NCBI GenBank assembly: GCA_963666705.2
Contig: CAXXKO010000027.1
Coordinates: 1-60,766 of the forward strand
Length of the DNA stretch: 60,766 bases
Direction: 5' to 3'
Source: G963666705 sp963666705
GTDB lineage: Bacteria > Pseudomonadota > Alphaproteobacteria > CADEGL01
In this document: one piece after another, positions 8,506-16,533 of the stretch
Numbering within the stretch: the first letter of the stretch is position 1
How the letters are laid out: every line of letters starts with the position of its first letter
Notes under the pieces: model-generated
Database searches by the model: none
Told to the model about the DNA's origin: nothing
What the model saw: the letters and a program-made list of their open reading frames with translations, nothing else
Made by a program: the position numbers and the translations under genes

Positions 8506-8871
8506 ATGCCGGAGCAGCTCATCTTCAATCTCGACGACCCGAGCCAGGGCACCCGCCGGACGCTCGCCGCGGGGATCGAGACGCGCATCTTCGCGGGCGA
8601 AAGCGCCATGATCTCCGTCGTGCGGGCCGACCCCGAGAGCGCCGGCCGGATCCACAGCCACCCGCAGGAGCAGTGGGGCGTGCTTCTCGAAGGCGGCGGG
8701 ACGCGCATCCAGGACGGCATCGAGCATCCGGTCGCGGCCGGTGATTTCTGGCGCACACCCGGCGGCGTGGCCCACGGCTTCCGCGCCGGCCCCGAGGGCA
8801 CGGTGATCCTCGACATCTTCAGCCCGCCGCGCGAGGAATACCACAAGGCGGGATCGGGCTTCGGCGGGTAA
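8506..8871 (+). CDS. Small cupin-domain protein
   Basis: 121-residue single-domain cupin. Metal-binding motif 1 is seen as HSHPQEQWGVLLEGGG (two His, then Glu or Gln) and motif 2 as PGGVAHGFRAGPEG. Such proteins bind a metal and range from isomerases and dioxygenases to sensors; the substrate cannot be inferred. It follows proA by 273 bp and has its own start at ATG 8506. A decayed second copy of its C-terminal half lies at 16428-16533, beyond the IS-rich block, with the sequence in between unrelated. Confidence 0.8.
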   Translation: MPEQLIFNLDDPSQGTRRTLAAGIETRIFAGESAMISVVRADPESAGRIHSHPQEQWGVLLEGGGTRIQDGIEHPVAAGDFWRTPGGVAHGFRAGPEGTVILDIFSPPREEYHKAGSGFGG

Positions 8872-8961
8872 CCCGGCCGGGAGTCATCTTGGGAGCGCCG
8901 CCCAGCCGCCGCCTCCCGGTGCTCTCCTATTTCGGACACTCAGGATAATAAATTTGGACAC

Positions 8962-9180
8962 TCACTCCGCAATCCGCAGAGTGTGCTTTTTCTTATCGAT
9001 GACCGCGCCGCACATGGCTCTGTAGGCGGACATGATCGCTTTCTTGGCTGCGGCCTTTGATTGGTAGCTTCGAGCGCTACAAGCTATAACTGGTGGCGGA
9101 TGATGACTCCCGTGCAGACGCCAATACCAATGCCCATTCTTCTTGAAGACCTCGAAGTAGTCGCCCGTTATTCCGGCCAT
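8962..9180 (-). CDS. DUF1508/YegP-like small protein
   Basis: 72 residues. The pattern YFEVFKKNGHWYWRLHGSH and SYQSKAAAKKAIMSAYR matches one DUF1508 repeat (FEVYKD..G.WRWRL ... .GY.SKAAA..AI.S), a small fold of unknown biochemical role often found next to mobile or stress genes. It lies 97 bp downstream of gene B on the same strand and may have been the last gene of the A-B transcription unit before IS1595 interrupted it. Codon use is less GC-biased than in the core genes, consistent with acquired DNA. Confidence 0.6.
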   Translation of the reverse strand: MAGITGDYFEVFKKNGHWYWRLHGSHHPPPVIACSARSYQSKAAAKKAIMSAYRAMCGAVIDKKKHTLRIAE

Positions 9181-9356
9181 TCTCCCCTCCCGATTTTTCC
9201 TTGGTCCCTACCGCCGTCGATTACCGTGAAGAAGTGCCCGACACATTTGTTCGTTATAGAAACCGTTTTAAATGGCACTATGCCTCGTCTCGTCGCTCTC
9301 TGATTTTGGCGGGCCGTGGCCATAGCCGGATTATGAAGCTTCCCCACAATAGCCAA

Positions 9357-10431
9357 CGTCCCTATCCGGTTAATGCAGGTAGCGCGTCGTTGGGTTGCAG
9401 ACCGTGGATCAACTGGCGGTATGTGATGGTTGGCCGGGCCATGGCGCGGCTCAGGACGAAGTCGCCGAGGTCGTCGATCCGCCGGCGGCGGTTGAAGCGA
9501 TAGGCCCATTCCCGGCCATAGCGCGGCAAGTGCTTGGCGCTGACGCCATGGTAGGTGCCGTTGAGCCAGGTCTTGAGGTTGCTGAACAGGACGTGGATGA
9601 TCGGCATCTGCGTCTCGGCGTTCTTGCCTTGGCCTTGGACGGTGGGCTGGTGCCGGTAGACGGCGCCGAGCCCGGCATAGCCCTTGAAATCGTCGGTCAG
9701 CAGGCGCGCGCCCGGCGTCACGGCGGCCCGCACGAAGCCGCCGAGCTGCTCGGCATTGGCCCGGGGCAGGATGGCAAGCCGCGCCCGGCCGGCGACGAAG
9801 CCGCTGCCCTCGACCCCCTTGCCCGGCGCCACCGCCACCTTCTCCACCGCCAGCACGAGCAGGCTCTTGTTGGCATTGGCCATCCCGCGGCCCCGGCTCT
9901 CGGGCTTGCCGCGCCCGCCGTAGTAGCTCTCATCGACCTCGACCATGCCGTCCAGCAACGCATCCGGCCGCTCCGCCAAGCCATGGCGCAGCTTGTGAGC
10001 CATCAGCCATGCGGTCTCATAGCGAAGCCCCAGCTCGCGCGCCAGGAACAGGGCCGAGACCCCGCGCTTGTCCCGCCCCATCAACCACGCCGCCAGGAAC
10101 CATTTGGGCAACGGTGTGCGGGTGCGGTGGAAGATGGTTCCCGCCGTCACCGACTCTTGACGACCGCAAGCCGCGCATTCGAAGACGCGCGCCCGCGCCT
10201 TGTGCCGATAGCCCCGCCGGTGCCCGCAGCGGGCGCACGCAAACCCAGACGGCCAGCGTCGATCCGCCAAGGCCAGGATGCACGATTCCTCGTCTCGGTA
10301 GCGCTCTTGGAACGTCAACAAGCCGCTCATGCCCTGTCTCCCGACCAATCCTCAGAGGCGGGAACAGTACACCCTTAGAGCGAACATATAAAGAACACTC
10401 GGTCGCTACCTGCATTAACCGGATAGGGACG
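9357..10431 (-). mobile_element. IS1595-family insertion sequence, copy 1
   Basis: 1075 bp with perfect 28-bp terminal inverted repeats beginning CGTCCCTATCCGG. It is flanked by the 8-bp direct duplication ATAGCCAA (9349-9356 and 10432-10439). It contains one transposase gene. It is nearly identical to the copy at 11221-12295, in the same orientation, and is inserted near the 3' end of gene B. Confidence 0.95.
9362..10330 (-). CDS. IS1595-family (ISXO2-like) transposase, copy 1
   Basis: 322-residue DDE-type transposase that cuts and joins the IS ends. An N-terminal zinc ribbon (CARCGHRRGY ... FECAACG) is followed by GTIFHRTRTPLPKWFLAAWL and the catalytic domain, with VEVDESYYGGRG (first Asp) and ARLLTDDFKGY (second Asp). 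The start is ATG 10330, preceded by GGGAG; the upstream in-frame codon at 10348 is TTG. The C-terminus reads almost to the left inverted repeat. It differs from copy 2 at only a few positions, including the last residues (NDALPALTG here). Confidence 0.93.
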   Translation of the reverse strand: MSGLLTFQERYRDEESCILALADRRWPSGFACARCGHRRGYRHKARARVFECAACGRQESVTAGTIFHRTRTPLPKWFLAAWLMGRDKRGVSALFLARELGLRYETAWLMAHKLRHGLAERPDALLDGMVEVDESYYGGRGKPESRGRGMANANKSLLVLAVEKVAVAPGKGVEGSGFVAGRARLAILPRANAEQLGGFVRAAVTPGARLLTDDFKGYAGLGAVYRHQPTVQGQGKNAETQMPIIHVLFSNLKTWLNGTYHGVSAKHLPRYGREWAYRFNRRRRIDDLGDFVLSRAMARPTITYRQLIHGLQPNDALPALTG

Positions 10432-11220
10432 ATAGCCAAACTGCGACGAATCTATCGCAATGTCGTTTTGCGACTCGTGCCGCCTCGAAAATTTCTTTCG
10501 GCGGTTCTCCGTCCAGCTCGAAGTTGACATAGATTAGTAGGTGCGGGACGGGTCGGTAGCGTTTTCCGGCCTTGGCCTTGATAGCGCGCACTATGGCTGG
10601 GATCGCGGCTCGCTCCTCCTCCCATGAATCGAAGTGCTCTATTCCGCGAGGCGATCCAGCCGCCTCGCGTTCAGCCGCACGGCGGTATTCGTCGGAGCGC
10701 CGCCGTCCGACCCGACCCGCTTCACACATTTCGAATGGTTGGAGTTCGTCGCGAACTCGCAAATTGAAATCTGGGAAGCGGTCCGGCTCAAGCTGAATCG
10801 ACACTGGCCGGTCCTGCGAAAGGATGATTGCGTACCTCGCGGCCGCCCAAGCCTCGCGAATCGGTTTGGCCTCCGATCGACACATGAAATCCGACGCCGA
10901 AATGGTTTCTTTGTGGGCGTTCACCGCCATTGCGAATTCGGCTGGTGTCCACCACCGGTCAAACCATTCCGGCGGGGCTGTCTTTAACTCTAGAATTGTT
11001 CCTAAAATCATCGGGCGATTTTCGCCTTATCTATTCCGAACATCGAACAGATCGCGTCAACGTGTTCCGGGATCGACTCACTGAGCATCCATCCTTGGAT
11101 TCGACGAGTCCCGCGATCAAACCACACATATGCGTCGATCCAAAACTTGACTTCCTTGATTTTCCCTTCCGAAACATGCTTGACCATGGGATGTCGCGAA
11201 CCATCATCGGCAAAGAACAT

Positions 11221-12295
11221 CGTCCCTATCCGGTTAAGGCAGGTCGTGCGCCCTGGGGTTGCAAGCCGTGGATCAACTGGCGGTATGTGATGGTTGGCCG
11301 GGCCATGGCGCGGCTCAGGACGAAGTCGCCGAGGTCGTCGATCCGCCGGCGGCGGTTGAAGCGATAGGCCCATTCCCGGCCATAGCGCGGCAAGTGCTTG
11401 GCGCTGACGCCATGGTAAGTGCCGTTGAGCCAGGTCTTGAGGTTGCTGAACAGGACGTGGATGATCGGCATCTGCGTCTCGGCGTTCTTGCCTTGGCCTT
11501 GGACGGTGGGCTGGTGCCGGTAGACGGCGCCGAGCCCGGCATAGCCCTTGAAATCGTCGGTCAGCAGGCGCGCGCCCGGCGTCACGGCGGCCCGCACGAA
11601 GCCGCCGAGCTGCTCGGCATTGGCCCGGGGCAGGATGGCAAGTCGCGCCCGGCCGGCGACGAAGCCGCTGGCCTCGACCCCCTTGCCCGGCGCCACCGCC
11701 ACCTTCTCCACCGCCAGCACGAGCAGGCTCTTGTTGGCATTGGCCATCCCGCGGCCCCGGCTCTCGGGCTTGCCGCGCCCGCCGTAGTAGCTCTCATCGA
11801 CCTCGACCATGCCGTCCAGCAACGCATCCGGCCGCTCCGCCAAGCCATGGCGCAGCTTGTGAGCCATCAGCCATGCGGTCTCATAGCGAAGCCCCAGCTC
11901 GCGCGCCAGGAACAGGGCCGAGACCCCGCGCTTGTCCCGCCCCATCAACCACGCCGCCAGGAACCATTTGGGCAACGGTGTGCGGGTGCGGTGGAAGATG
12001 GTTCCCGCCGTCACCGACTCTTGACGACCGCAAGCCGCGCATTCGAAGACGCGCGCCCGCGCCTTGTGCCGATAGCCCCGCCGGTGCCCGCAGCGGGCGC
12101 ACGCAAACCCAGACGGCCAGCGTCGATCCGCCAAGGCCAGGATGCACGATTCCTCGTCTCGGTAGCGCTCTTGGAACGTCAACAAGCCGCTCATGCCCTG
12201 TCTCCCGACCAATCCTCAGAGGCGGGAACAGTACACCCTTAGAGCGAACATATAAAGAACACTCGGTCGCTACCTGCATTAACCGGATAGGGACG
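11221..12295 (-). mobile_element. IS1595-family insertion sequence, copy 2
   Basis: 1075 bp, flanked by the 8-bp duplication AAGAACAT (11213-11220 and 12296-12303), inserted in gene A. The right inverted repeat equals that of copy 1. The left one keeps CGTCCCTATCCGGTTAA but diverges soon after, in the same stretch where the transposase C-termini differ. Same orientation as copy 1, 789 bp apart. Confidence 0.95.
11226..12194 (-). CDS. IS1595-family (ISXO2-like) transposase, copy 2
   Basis: 322 residues, nearly identical to the enzyme of copy 1, with the same zinc ribbon and DDE-type core. Differences include EASGFVAG for EGSGFVAG and the C-terminal QGARPALTG. The start at ATG 12194 has the same GGGAG ribosome binding site. 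All catalytic residues visible in copy 1 are kept, so it could act on both elements. Confidence 0.93.
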   Translation of the reverse strand: MSGLLTFQERYRDEESCILALADRRWPSGFACARCGHRRGYRHKARARVFECAACGRQESVTAGTIFHRTRTPLPKWFLAAWLMGRDKRGVSALFLARELGLRYETAWLMAHKLRHGLAERPDALLDGMVEVDESYYGGRGKPESRGRGMANANKSLLVLAVEKVAVAPGKGVEASGFVAGRARLAILPRANAEQLGGFVRAAVTPGARLLTDDFKGYAGLGAVYRHQPTVQGQGKNAETQMPIIHVLFSNLKTWLNGTYHGVSAKHLPRYGREWAYRFNRRRRIDDLGDFVLSRAMARPTITYRQLIHGLQPQGARPALTG

Positions 12296-13469
12296 AAGAA
12301 CATACCCGTCAGTGTCTCTCGGAGGTCGCCATAATCGGACGCATCATCGTGGTTGACCAAGAACATGATGTTTGGAACGGCTCGGTCGGGATTCACGGCG
12401 TCAAGCTGTGACGCGGCCTTTTCGATCATTCCTGACAAACGATTGAACACGGGATCGTTACGAAGCCCCCCAACGATCTCGCCCGGCGCGGCTTCCTCAA
12501 GCTGTTCGTCAAGCCAATCGTCACGCGGAGATTTCACCTCGCAGTAAGCCACCAAATCATCGCCGCGTAACACTCGATAGTCGGGGGTTCGACCGGTTCC
12601 AATCTCAGCCTTGGTGAAGCGCTGTGGCGTCAGCCCATAGGACTGAATTATTTCCTCAACGATTACTAGGTCTGCGGCCTCGTCTGGCCCGGGCCGATTG
12701 CGTTGACGGGGCTTATCATCGCTCATGGTGTGTATTATAGGGAAAATCGAATTGATCTTCACTGACGATTAACCAACGCGAACAGCTCCGAGGCTATCTG
12801 GAGACGCCCGAATGACCGTATTTCTGACGAAGGTATGAGGCTTTGACGAGCCGTGCGGCCCGCTTCAGTTCAGCATGGAGGGATGGCGAGATCGGGCGCG
12901 TGCATTGTTGGAACCTGGCGATCTTGTGATACTGGTCGGAACTAAGGGTGAACAGACGGATAAAGTTGACCGAGGTCGAGTCCTCGGAATGGTGGAGCCG
13001 ACCACGAAAATCGTGCTGTCAATGGACTTCGATCTGCCGAGCCACAAAGTCCATTTCAACGATGCGGACGAATACCGATGGCCATATTGCTTGCTTAATA
13101 GGCGGGCATGGAAAATCTCGGCGCGTCACCTGCTAGAGGAAGTTTCGACACGCGCGTTCAATATGGATGCGGCAAGTGGCATCGTTCCTCTTACCGACGA
13201 AGAGGCCGCCAAGGTGATGCGGTTGCATCGGGAAGAAATAGAGATTCTTCAGCCGATTCGCGCGCGCGCCCGAATTGAAGGCTACGAGGCGGCGCGCCGC
13301 CGGGTTGCACCTCCCCCGACCACTACGAGAACGGGAGTCATGCATCTTCGGCGCGCGCCAGCGTACACCTACGCTATGGCGATAGAAGGTGCATCTCGGG
13401 TGGCGTTTAAGATCGGTTGGGCGTTCGACTTTCGGATAAGGCAACGGCAATTCAATTTGTATGCCCTGC

Positions 13470-14782
13470 CACTGCTGTCCGGTTAACTGAGCGGTGCTGG
13501 CTTTGAGAGCCAGGATTTCTGCGGGGTTTGAAGCGAAAATGCATGGTGTCGATTTGAATTGGATGGAGCACTTTTCGGAGTTTCTCCGAGGAGATGCTCA
13601 TGAACACCGGCAAGACCCTGTTCGCTCAGCTCATGGACTTCCTGCCATGGACTACTTTCACGCGGATCGTCGACCGGTATGGCGGCGATCACCGGGTCCG
13701 GACGCTTTCCTGCGCCGAGCAATACCGGTCCATGGCCTTCGCCCAGCTGACCTACCGGGAAAGCCTGCGCGACATCGAGACCTGCCTCTCGGTCCACGCA
13801 TCGAAACTCTATCACATGGGCTTCCGCCAGCCGGTCCGGCGCTCGACGCTGGCCGATGCCAACGAAAGGCGCGACTGGCGTATCCATGCGGCGTTGGCCC
13901 AGCGGCTCATCACCCAGGCGAGGACGCTGTACGTCGACGAAGAACTGGGGTTGGACCTGACCAATACCGTCTACGCCCTGGACTCGACGACCATCGCTCT
14001 GTGCCTGTCGGTCTTTCCGTGGGCGCACTTCCGCACCACCAAGGCGGCGGTGAAGATGCACACGCTGCTCGACCTGCGGGGCAACATTCCGAGTTTTATC
14101 CACATCTCGGATGGCAAGCTGCACGACGTTCATGCCCTCGATATGCTCTTGCCGGAAGCCGGAGCCATCTACGTCGTGGATCGTGGCTACGTCGACTTTG
14201 CCCGCCTTTATGTGTTGCACCAAGCCGGGGCCTTCTTCGTCACGCGTGCCAAGTCGAACATCGATGCTCATCGCGTCTATTCGGCGCCGACGGATCGCTC
14301 GACCGGCATCATTTGCGACCAGACCATCTCCCTGGACGGCTTCTACACCCGTCAGGATTACCCCGAACTTCTGCGGCGCATCCGCTTCAAGGACCCCGAG
14401 TCCGGCAAGACGCTGGTCTTCATCACCAACAACTTCTCGCTTCCGGCCGCCACCATCTGCGCGCTCTACAAAAGCCGCTGGCAGGTGGAACTCTTCTTCA
14501 AGTGGATCAAGCAGCATCTTCGGATCAAGCAGTTCTACGGCACGTCGGAGAACGCGGTGAAGACGCAGATCTGGATTGCCGTCTCGGTCTACGTCCTCGT
14601 CGCCATCGTCAAGAAGCGCCTCGACCTGGACGCCTCGCTCTACACTTTGTTACAGATCCTCTCGGTGACCCTCTTCGAGAAAATGCCCATACATCAAGCA
14701 CTTGCGGGAGACGAAAACAGATGCAACGCTTCGCAAATAACCAACCAATTGAATTTATTCGATTTTTAACCGGACACTAGTG
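13470..14782 (+). mobile_element. IS4-family insertion sequence, copy 1
   Basis: 1313 bp, with ends related to CACTAGTGTCCGGTTAA (left copy CACTGCTGTCCGGTTAA) and flanked by a 9-bp duplication ATGCCCTGC (13461-13469 and 14783-14791). It interrupts gene C. The ends match those of the IS4 at 23493-24817, though the transposases are clearly diverged, so these are related but different elements. Confidence 0.93.
13600..14769 (+). CDS. IS4-family transposase (DUF4372 type), copy 1
   Basis: 389-residue DDE transposase. The N-terminal DUF4372-type region begins MNTGKTLFAQLMDFLPW. The catalytic residues are in YALDSTTIALCL, YVVDRGYVDF and the YREK signature YKSRWQVELFFKWIKQHL. The C-terminus NQLNLFDF is typical of this subgroup. 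ATG 13600 is favoured over ATG 13594 because a GAGGAG ribosome binding site directly abuts 13594. The gene appears intact. Confidence 0.93.
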   Translation: MNTGKTLFAQLMDFLPWTTFTRIVDRYGGDHRVRTLSCAEQYRSMAFAQLTYRESLRDIETCLSVHASKLYHMGFRQPVRRSTLADANERRDWRIHAALAQRLITQARTLYVDEELGLDLTNTVYALDSTTIALCLSVFPWAHFRTTKAAVKMHTLLDLRGNIPSFIHISDGKLHDVHALDMLLPEAGAIYVVDRGYVDFARLYVLHQAGAFFVTRAKSNIDAHRVYSAPTDRSTGIICDQTISLDGFYTRQDYPELLRRIRFKDPESGKTLVFITNNFSLPAATICALYKSRWQVELFFKWIKQHLRIKQFYGTSENAVKTQIWIAVSVYVLVAIVKKRLDLDASLYTLLQILSVTLFEKMPIHQALAGDENRCNASQITNQLNLFDF

Positions 14783-14932
14783 ATGCCCTGCCTCAGCTTG
14801 ACGGGTTGCGCTATCAAACTCGCCTACAGCATTTTTGGAAAACAGCTCGTTCCGCATTTCAAATGGAGCAAGCCATCCTCAAGCAATTCGACAGTGAACG
14901 TCATCCGAACAATCACGAGGTAATTTTCGGCG

Positions 14933-16324
14933 GGTGGTGTCGCAAGGTTGGTGGAAAATTGGAGAACTGGCGTAAACTCCTGATTGTAAAACATTCAGAA
15001 AGGCGGTGTGCAGCCGCCGAAAGGAGCTTACGCCATGAAACATCTTACGGCATCGACGTCGCCCAGTCCATTTTCCGGTGAGAATTGGTTCGATCCCCTG
15101 GAGGATGCGATCCGCTTTCGCGTCCGCGCCTTCATCGAGGCTGTGGTGGCGGAGGAAGCGCAAGCGGCGCTGGGCGGCCGTGCGCGCTATCAACGCAGCG
15201 GCGCGCCCAAGGGTTATCGCAACGGCCACCGGCATCGGCAGCTTGTCGGCACCTTCGGAGCGCTGACGGTTTCGCTCCCCCGCGTCCGCCTGCTCGATGG
15301 GGATGGCGGTGAGAAGGAATGGCGGAGCCAGACCATCCAGGCCTACAAGCGGCTGACCAAACGGGCCGAGGCGATTATCGCCAATACGTACCTTGCCGGC
15401 ACCAACACGCGCCGTGTCCGCCGAGCGCTGGCCGGCCTGTTCGGGGGCAAGGTCGGCAAGGACGCGGTGAGCCGCGCCTGGCGCAAGGTAAAGACCGACT
15501 GGGAGAGCTGGCAGGCTCGGGACTTGTCGGGCGAGGACATTGTCCGGCTGATCCTGGATGGCACCGGCGTCAAGGCGCGCCTTGATGGGCGAGTGCTGTC
15601 AATCCCGCTGCTGGTCGTGCTTGGGGTGCGGCGGGACGGCCAGAAGGTTCTGCTCGCGGTCAAGAACATGGGCGGGGAGACCGAGGCGGCCTGGCGCCAT
15701 GTCCTGGAGGACCTTCTCGGCCGTGGCCTGAAGGCGCCGGAGCTTCTGATCGTAGACGGCGGCAAGGGCCTGGAGGCGGCGCTGGCCAGCCTGTGGAGCG
15801 ATATTCCGGTGCAGCGCTGCACGGTGCACAAGGAGCGCAACCTCCTCGCCCATGCGCCGAAGGCGTTGCACGACGAGGTCAAGGCCGACTACACCGACAT
15901 GATGTACGCCGAAAACGCCGAGCAAGTGCGCAAGAAGCGCAAGGCCTTCCTGGCCAAGTGGCGGCTCCGCTGCCGGGGCGTGGCGGACAGCCTGGAAGAG
16001 GCGGGGGAGCGGCTGTTCACCTTCCTGCGCTATCCGCCGCAGCAATGGAAGTCCTTGCGGACCACCAACGCCATCGAACGCCTGCACGGGGAATTCAAGC
16101 GCCGGGTGAAGACCCAATGCGCACTACCCAACGCGGAAACGGCGGCCATGCTGTTCTGGGCCTTGATGGCCTCGGGGCAGATCACCATGCGCCGCGTCGG
16201 TGGCTGGCAAACACTCGACCAAGCGCCGGTCAAGAAGCCGATTGACCTCGCCGCCTGATTGAGCAACCGATCGTGATCGGGAGCTACGCCAAAAACCAAT
16301 TTCCACCAACTATCGGACACGACC
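14933..16324 (+). mobile_element. IS256-family insertion sequence
   Basis: 1392 bp with imperfect inverted repeats (GGTGGTGTCGCAAGGTTGG at the left, GGTCGTGTCCGATAGTTGG read from the right). It is flanked by the 8-bp duplication TTTCGGCG (14925-14932 and 16325-16332). It is inserted in the last quarter of gene C, 150 bp after the IS4. Confidence 0.92.
15035..16258 (+). CDS. IS256-family transposase
   Basis: 407-residue mutator-type DDE transposase. Visible landmarks are GAPKGYRNGHRHRQL, the first Asp in RLILDGTGVKARLD, the second in LIVDGGKGLEAALASLW, the HKERNLLAH helix and the C-terminal TTNAIERLHGEFKRRVK. ATG 15035 is preceded by AAGGAG at 15021-15026; the upstream in-frame codon at 15008 has no such site. 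Full family length and intact. Confidence 0.93.
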   Translation: MKHLTASTSPSPFSGENWFDPLEDAIRFRVRAFIEAVVAEEAQAALGGRARYQRSGAPKGYRNGHRHRQLVGTFGALTVSLPRVRLLDGDGGEKEWRSQTIQAYKRLTKRAEAIIANTYLAGTNTRRVRRALAGLFGGKVGKDAVSRAWRKVKTDWESWQARDLSGEDIVRLILDGTGVKARLDGRVLSIPLLVVLGVRRDGQKVLLAVKNMGGETEAAWRHVLEDLLGRGLKAPELLIVDGGKGLEAALASLWSDIPVQRCTVHKERNLLAHAPKALHDEVKADYTDMMYAENAEQVRKKRKAFLAKWRLRCRGVADSLEEAGERLFTFLRYPPQQWKSLRTTNAIERLHGEFKRRVKTQCALPNAETAAMLFWALMASGQITMRRVGGWQTLDQAPVKKPIDLAA

Positions 16325-16427
16325 TTTCGGCGTGAGGTATGAGACGCTGGAAGCCGCGTGGAGTGTTTATCTTTATGAAGCTCGGAGGTAGGGCGCGAAA
16401 TAACCACTCAACCGAGCGCAAAGTCCA

Positions 16428-16533
16428 AGTTGTGCCCCACGGATTCCGCGTCGGCTCCGAGGGTGCCGTGATCCTCGATATCTTCAGCCCGCCGTGAGGA
16501 ATACCGCAAGGCGGGAACGGGTTTCGACGCCTG
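16428..16533 (+). pseudogene. Decayed 3' remnant of a second cupin gene
   Basis: The stretch reads PHGFRVGSEGAVILDIFSPP and parallels the C-terminus of the intact cupin at 8506-8871 (AHGFRAGPEGTVILDIFSPP). Near 16495 a 2-bp deletion turns the following Arg-Glu-Glu codons into a stop, and homology continues past it until the IS1182 end. The 5' half is absent. It marks the right border of the IS-rich block and suggests that the locus once had two related cupins. Confidence 0.65.

Larger units (their letters stand above)
9278..11011 (-). pseudogene. Gene B: unknown protein interrupted by IS1595 (exactly restorable)
   Basis: Starts at ATG 11011, overlapping the stop of gene A (ATGA). The frame runs to 10432 and is then broken by IS1595 copy 1. 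Deleting 9349-10431 (IS plus one 8-bp duplication) joins 10432 to 9348 and restores a frame of 651 nt (216 residues) ending at TAG 9278. The protein has PDRFPDFNLRV followed by ELQPFEMCEAGRVGRRRSDE, which resembles the core of a PD-(D/E)XK nuclease but lacks the usual final lysine. The C-terminus (FVAVWLLWGSFIIRLWPRP) is hydrophobic. Function unknown. In the present form the protein would lose its last residues and gain a few from the IS. Confidence 0.75.
11008..12726 (-). pseudogene. Gene A: PD-(D/E)XK nuclease-like protein interrupted by IS1595 (exactly restorable)
   Basis: Starts at ATG 12726, with a TATAAT-like sequence ending about 10 nt upstream. The frame runs to 12296 and is interrupted by IS1595 copy 2. 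Removing 11213-12295 joins it to 11212-11008 and restores 636 nt (211 residues) ending at TGA 11008, overlapping gene B by 4 nt. The N-terminal half contains RTPDYRVLRGDDLVAYCEVK, a textbook D-x(n)-E-x-K nuclease core, preceded by a helix with Glu residues (VIVEEIIQSYGL). The rest has no motif I recognise. Likely a DNA-cleaving or DNA-processing enzyme; no methylase partner is present. Confidence 0.75.
12875..16391 (+). pseudogene. Gene C: T5orf172/GIY-YIG-like protein interrupted by IS4 and IS256 (exactly restorable)
   Basis: Begins at ATG 12875, divergent from gene A. The frame is cut at 13469 by IS4 and at 14932 by IS256. Joining 12875-13469, 14792-14932 and 16333-16391 restores 795 nt (264 residues) ending at TAG 16389. 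The N-terminus (GDLVILVGTKGEQTDKVDRG) is unassigned. The C-terminal part reads AYTYAMAIEGASRVAFKIGW, then RIRQRQFNLYALPQLDGLRY, then FQMEQAILKQFDSERHPNNH, which matches the T5orf172/MUG113 version of the GIY-YIG nuclease fold. As it stands, the first segment ends early with a stop supplied by the IS4 (TAA, 13484-13486). A broken but undecayed gene. Confidence 0.8.
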
